A stretch of 16,492 nt of DNA from an uncultured Oscillospiraceae bacterium (GTDB taxonomy: Bacteria; Bacillota; Clostridia; Oscillospirales; Acutalibacteraceae). The stretch is from contig CAJKBW010000070.1 of assembly GCA_905198295.1 (NCBI GenBank), positions 1 through 16,492 of the forward strand, given 5' to 3'. The position numbers were made by a program, and so were the translations under genes. Shown piece by piece: positions 16,096-16,492 of the stretch. The notes under the pieces were generated by a model that was not told the DNA's origin, did not search any database, and was given only the letters and a program-made list of their open reading frames with translations. Every line of letters starts with the position of its first letter. Positions within the stretch are counted from its first letter, which is position 1.

Positions 16096-16137
16096 CCCTC
16101 TCTCCGTATCACGGAGAGTATGTATCGGCAGAGAGGG
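16096..16137 (-). promoter_or_regulatory. ftsK leader with two overlapping hairpins
   Basis: CTCTCCGT/ACGGAGAG (8 bp, 3-base loop, 16100-16118) overlaps a second pairing, CCCTCTCT (16096-16103) with AGAGAGGG (16130-16137). The arms share bases, so the two full stems exclude each other. Either one covers the GAGAGGGG in front of the ATG at 16084. Confidence 0.45.
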
Positions 16138-16201
16138 TCCCTGCCGCAAAAAACACCATGTGTCCTTTCGCCCACCGCACTCTTGTGCAGCCGGAAAGCC
16201 G

Positions 16202-16231
16202 TTGTGCCGCCGGCAGACGAAAAGCTAAATT
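16202..16231 (+). promoter_or_regulatory. Weak plus-strand promoter candidate facing the module array
   Basis: TTGTGC (16202-16207) and TAAATT (16226-16231) are 18 bases apart on the plus strand. Matches to consensus are 3 and 4 of 6. If real, it would transcribe the hairpin array away from ftsK. It is listed only because the array lacks another explanation. Confidence 0.2.
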
Positions 16232-16274
16232 TGTCCCCAGAAAAAACGATCGTTCAGCCGCAGCAATGCAACAC

Positions 16275-16492
16275 AAAAACCGGTTTCGAGCCGTCCTGTC
16301 CAGCCTGCATCCACTCCGATGAAAAACCGCGATTTCGCGTTTCCCCGCGAGATGCCGGTTATTCTGAACGGCAAATACTCCTGCGGGAAAAATCCGGTTT
16401 CGGGCCGAAAGTCCCGAAACGCGGGCCGTAAGGCCCGCACCCGACCGACCGGAAAAACCGCGATTTCGCAGCTCGCTGCGAAATGCCGGTCA
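16275..16492. repeat. Array of four related hairpin/T5 modules (a-b-c-d)
   Basis: Four plus-strand modules begin with five A's: a at 16275 (AAAAACCGGTTTCGAGCCG), b at 16322 (AAAAACCGCGATTTCGCG), c at 16388 (AAAAATCCGGTTTCGGGCCG) and d at 16453 (AAAAACCGCGATTTCGCA). a resembles c and b resembles d, so it is a degenerate duplication of a two-part unit. Each contains a hairpin next to its A-run, so on the minus strand each reads as a hairpin followed by T5, as in terminators. A weaker fifth copy may lie at 16243 around the palindrome AACGATCGTT. Confidence 0.7.
16398..16438 (+). other. Paired hairpins with GAAA and GTAA loops in module c
   Basis: TTTCGGG (16398-16404) pairs with CCCGAAA (16413-16419), and inside the loop CGAAAG can close a GAAA tetraloop. 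Directly after it GCGGGCC (16421-16427) pairs with GGCCCGC (16432-16438) around GTAA. Both loops are GNRA type only when read on the plus strand. Confidence 0.45.

Larger units (their letters stand above)
16085..16492. other. Non-coding stretch upstream of ftsK
   Basis: No convincing protein gene is seen in these 408 bases. The open frames on both strands (for example 16090-16431 plus) have low-complexity, Arg/Pro/Lys-rich translations, lack ribosome sites and run through the repeat modules. The stretch holds the ftsK leader hairpins, about 130 bases without clear structure (16138-16242, with short pairing GCAC/GTGC) and the module array from about 16243. No tRNA could be recognised by eye. 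The window ends inside the array. Confidence 0.6.

Noticed and set aside
16090..16431. 113-codon plus-strand gene divergent from ftsK
   Set aside because: No ribosome site, no recognisable family, and the frame is made largely of the hairpin repeats.
16275..16492. CRISPR array
   Set aside because: The repeats are imperfect, unequally spaced, of two subtypes and self-complementary with A-runs, and no cas gene is present.

Overview
This GC-rich window is ordinary bacterial chromosome. All 11 confident protein genes lie on the minus strand, so transcription runs right to left. A SpoIIIE/FtsK-type translocase, a split cobalamin-dependent methionine synthase with a stand-alone reactivation protein, a tributyrin-esterase-like hydrolase, strong AGGAGG-type ribosome sites and short 500-residue MalQ all point to an anaerobic Gram-positive Clostridia member. 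A high-GC Oscillospiraceae/Ruminococcaceae-like gut bacterium is the best guess; no marker here fixes the genus.

Layout in transcription order. (1) 16085-16492: no protein gene, but an array of related hairpin/T5 modules and, next to ftsK, a leader with competing hairpins. (2) ftsK/spoIIIE (13631-16063), closed by a perfect 12-bp-stem terminator. (3) malQ, a YgiQ-type radical SAM gene and a small ACT-domain gene, probably one transcript. (4) metF, a stand-alone methionine synthase reactivation gene and metH. This operon starts at an extended -10 promoter (TGCTATAAT) that overlaps the stop codon of the ACT gene, and ends at a GC-rich hairpin. (5) A hypoxanthine-DNA glycosylase. (6) glyA, an esterase, rarA and putP, closely spaced, with a plausible promoter before glyA.

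The coherent theme is one-carbon and methionine metabolism. GlyA makes 5,10-methylene-THF from serine, MetF reduces it to 5-methyl-THF, MetH transfers the methyl to homocysteine through cobalamin, and the reactivation protein rescues oxidised cobalamin with AdoMet. The other genes cover genome maintenance (RarA, glycosylase, FtsK), glucan metabolism (MalQ) and proline uptake (PutP).

The two points most worth a second look are as follows. First, rarA carries an in-frame TAG after codon 374, and the reading frame continues for 49 well-conserved-looking residues to a TAA, restoring the normal family length. Second, the 16243-16492 region holds at least four related hairpin modules, each flanked by a five-base A/T run, and the two best copies show a compensatory base-pair change.
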